Positions 35,708-36,318 of a stretch of 36,318 nt of DNA are shown piece after piece. The first letter of the stretch is position 1; every line of letters begins with the position of its first letter. Made by a program: the position numbers and the translations under genes. The stretch is from Pseudonocardiaceae bacterium. Lineage in GTDB: Bacteria > Actinomycetota > Actinomycetes > Mycobacteriales > Pseudonocardiaceae. The notes beneath the pieces were generated by a model. That model did not search any database, was not told the origin of the DNA, and saw only the letters and a program-made list of their open reading frames with translations. The DNA is taken from the NCBI GenBank assembly GCA_009377865.1, contig WHTH01000042.1, positions 1-36,318 of the forward strand, written 5' to 3'.

Positions 35708-36205
35708 ATGCACCCAGCACCGCTGGTTGGCATCGACGTGATGGAGCCGACGCGCATCGAGAAGCGTCTCGAGGCGCGGCCCGGTCTGCGCACGGAGCTG
35801 TTCACCAAGGTCGAACTCGCGTACTGCGACAGCCAGCATCATCCGCAGCAGCACCTGGCGGCGCGGTTCTGCGCCAAGGAGGCGGTGGTGAAGGCACTTG
35901 CGCTGGACGCGTTCGATCCCCTTGATATCGAGGTCCTGCCCGGTGACCCAGCACCAACCGTCCGACTGACAGGGCCTGCCCAGGATCGCGCGGACCAGCT
36001 CGACGTGTCGGTCCGCGTCTCGCTGAGCCATGTTGCGTCGACGGCCGTCGCCGTTGCACTAGTGGTCCGTCGCGGTTTTGATCTGGTGGAGTCGTTGTCG
36101 TCCTCTGCGCACCTTGTCGATGATCTCGTCGGCGGCTTTGTGCCAGATGAAGGGCTTGGGGTTGTCGTTCCAGTGCTAGGCCCAGAGCTCGATGGCCTCG
36201 ATTAG
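35708..36205 (+). CDS. Holo-ACP synthase-type phosphopantetheinyl transferase, C-terminus altered by IS630
   Basis: The first 119 residues are a complete-looking AcpS-type transferase: LVGIDVMEPTRIEKRL with Mg ligand Asp10, FTKVELAYC, HLAARFCAKEAVVKAL with Glu58, and VSLSHVASTAVAVALVV. It moves 4'-phosphopantetheine from CoA to a carrier-protein serine, presumably the divergently encoded ACP. From about 36059 the DNA is IS630 transposase sequence read antisense, adding some 46 foreign residues before TGA... at the frame end near 36205. AcpS proteins normally end about where the IS begins, so activity may survive. ATG 35708 follows GGCGGGAG. It is not the housekeeping acpS by context. Confidence 0.78.
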   Translation: MHPAPLVGIDVMEPTRIEKRLEARPGLRTELFTKVELAYCDSQHHPQQHLAARFCAKEAVVKALALDAFDPLDIEVLPGDPAPTVRLTGPAQDRADQLDVSVRVSLSHVASTAVAVALVVRRGFDLVESLSSSAHLVDDLVGGFVPDEGLGVVVPVLGPELDGLD

Positions 36206-36318
36206 TTCGGGGACGCTGGTGAACGCGCCGCGGGTGAGCCGTTTGTCGGTGAGCTCTTTGAACCAGCGCTCCACCAGGTTGAGCCAGGAACTCGACGTGG
36301 GCGTGAAGTGCAGGTGCC
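36059..36318 (-). pseudogene. IS630-family transposase, 3' part, with in-frame stop
   Basis: Reading leftwards from the window edge gives HFTPTSSSWLNLVERWFKEL, the C-terminal DDE_3 region with the catalytic Glu, then GAFTSVPELIEAIELWA, an in-frame TAG (36176-36178), HWNDNPKPFIWHKAADEII, and a final stop at 36059-36061. Relatives have Ile or a similar residue where the amber codon lies, so the gene is broken. Its upstream part lies beyond the window. The CTAG at its end fits the TA target preference of IS630. Confidence 0.82.

Overview
The window is high-GC actinobacterial chromosome, most likely from the Pseudonocardiales (Pseudonocardia/Amycolatopsis-like). The evidence is an XRE/DUF5753 regulator paired with a DUF397 protein, GTG starts with TAGGGT -10 boxes, and gene order that follows Mycobacterium tuberculosis Rv3278c-Rv3285 and Rv3302c-Rv3308. 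It splits into an ordinary conserved core (about 1.7-26.9 kb) and an accessory island (about 27-36.3 kb). Transposase remnants lie at both ends.

Left edge (1-1.7 kb): a decayed IS110-family element, cut by the window start and carrying an internal deletion with frameshift. It is inserted into the 5' end of a DJ-1/PfpI gene that has also lost its nucleophilic cysteine. A 9-bp sequence at the inferred IS junction is repeated 106 bp inside the element, where a bridge RNA would lie.

Core part 1 (1.7-12.5 kb): a small Cys-rich protein, HMG-CoA lyase, a PH-domain membrane protein, birA, accD5, accE5, maf, a coiled-coil protein, an inserted XRE/DUF5753 + DUF397 pair, sseA, a SufE-like protein and accA3. 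BirA biotinylates AccA3, and AccA3-AccD5-AccE5 form a propionyl-CoA (acyl-CoA) carboxylase making methylmalonyl-CoA. HMG-CoA lyase belongs to leucine catabolism.

Core part 2 (12.5-26.9 kb): divergent glpD/glpK, two small exported proteins, a gamma-glutamylcyclotransferase-like protein, amiA1-amiB1, a large-subunit-only B12 acyl-CoA mutase, a PknB-type receptor kinase, then an overlapping operon of purine nucleoside phosphorylase, a uronate-dehydrogenase-like enzyme and pmmB, closed by a hairpin.

Accessory island (27-36.3 kb): codon use is less GC-biased. A rightward set encodes an XRE-TPR regulator, a two-domain MazG-like pyrophosphohydrolase, a small Nmad1/DUF1599-like protein interrupted by an in-frame amber codon, a TylF-family methyltransferase, and a protein of the 5-hmdU DNA kinase helical-domain / thymine-pyrophosphorylase family. 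A converging leftward operon with four successive 4-bp overlaps encodes an acyl carrier protein, an XRE repressor, an ImmA/IrrE metallopeptidase fused to a chagasin-type (I42) cysteine-protease inhibitor, a papain-like C1 peptidase, and a thymidylate-synthase/hydroxymethylase-like enzyme. A holo-ACP synthase gene diverges from the ACP gene and is truncated by an IS630 fragment. I read this as a candidate undescribed pyrimidine-hypermodification system (DNA or nucleoside) with built-in protease/inhibitor control and a carrier-protein arm. The gene families are seen in the sequence. The pathway is inference.
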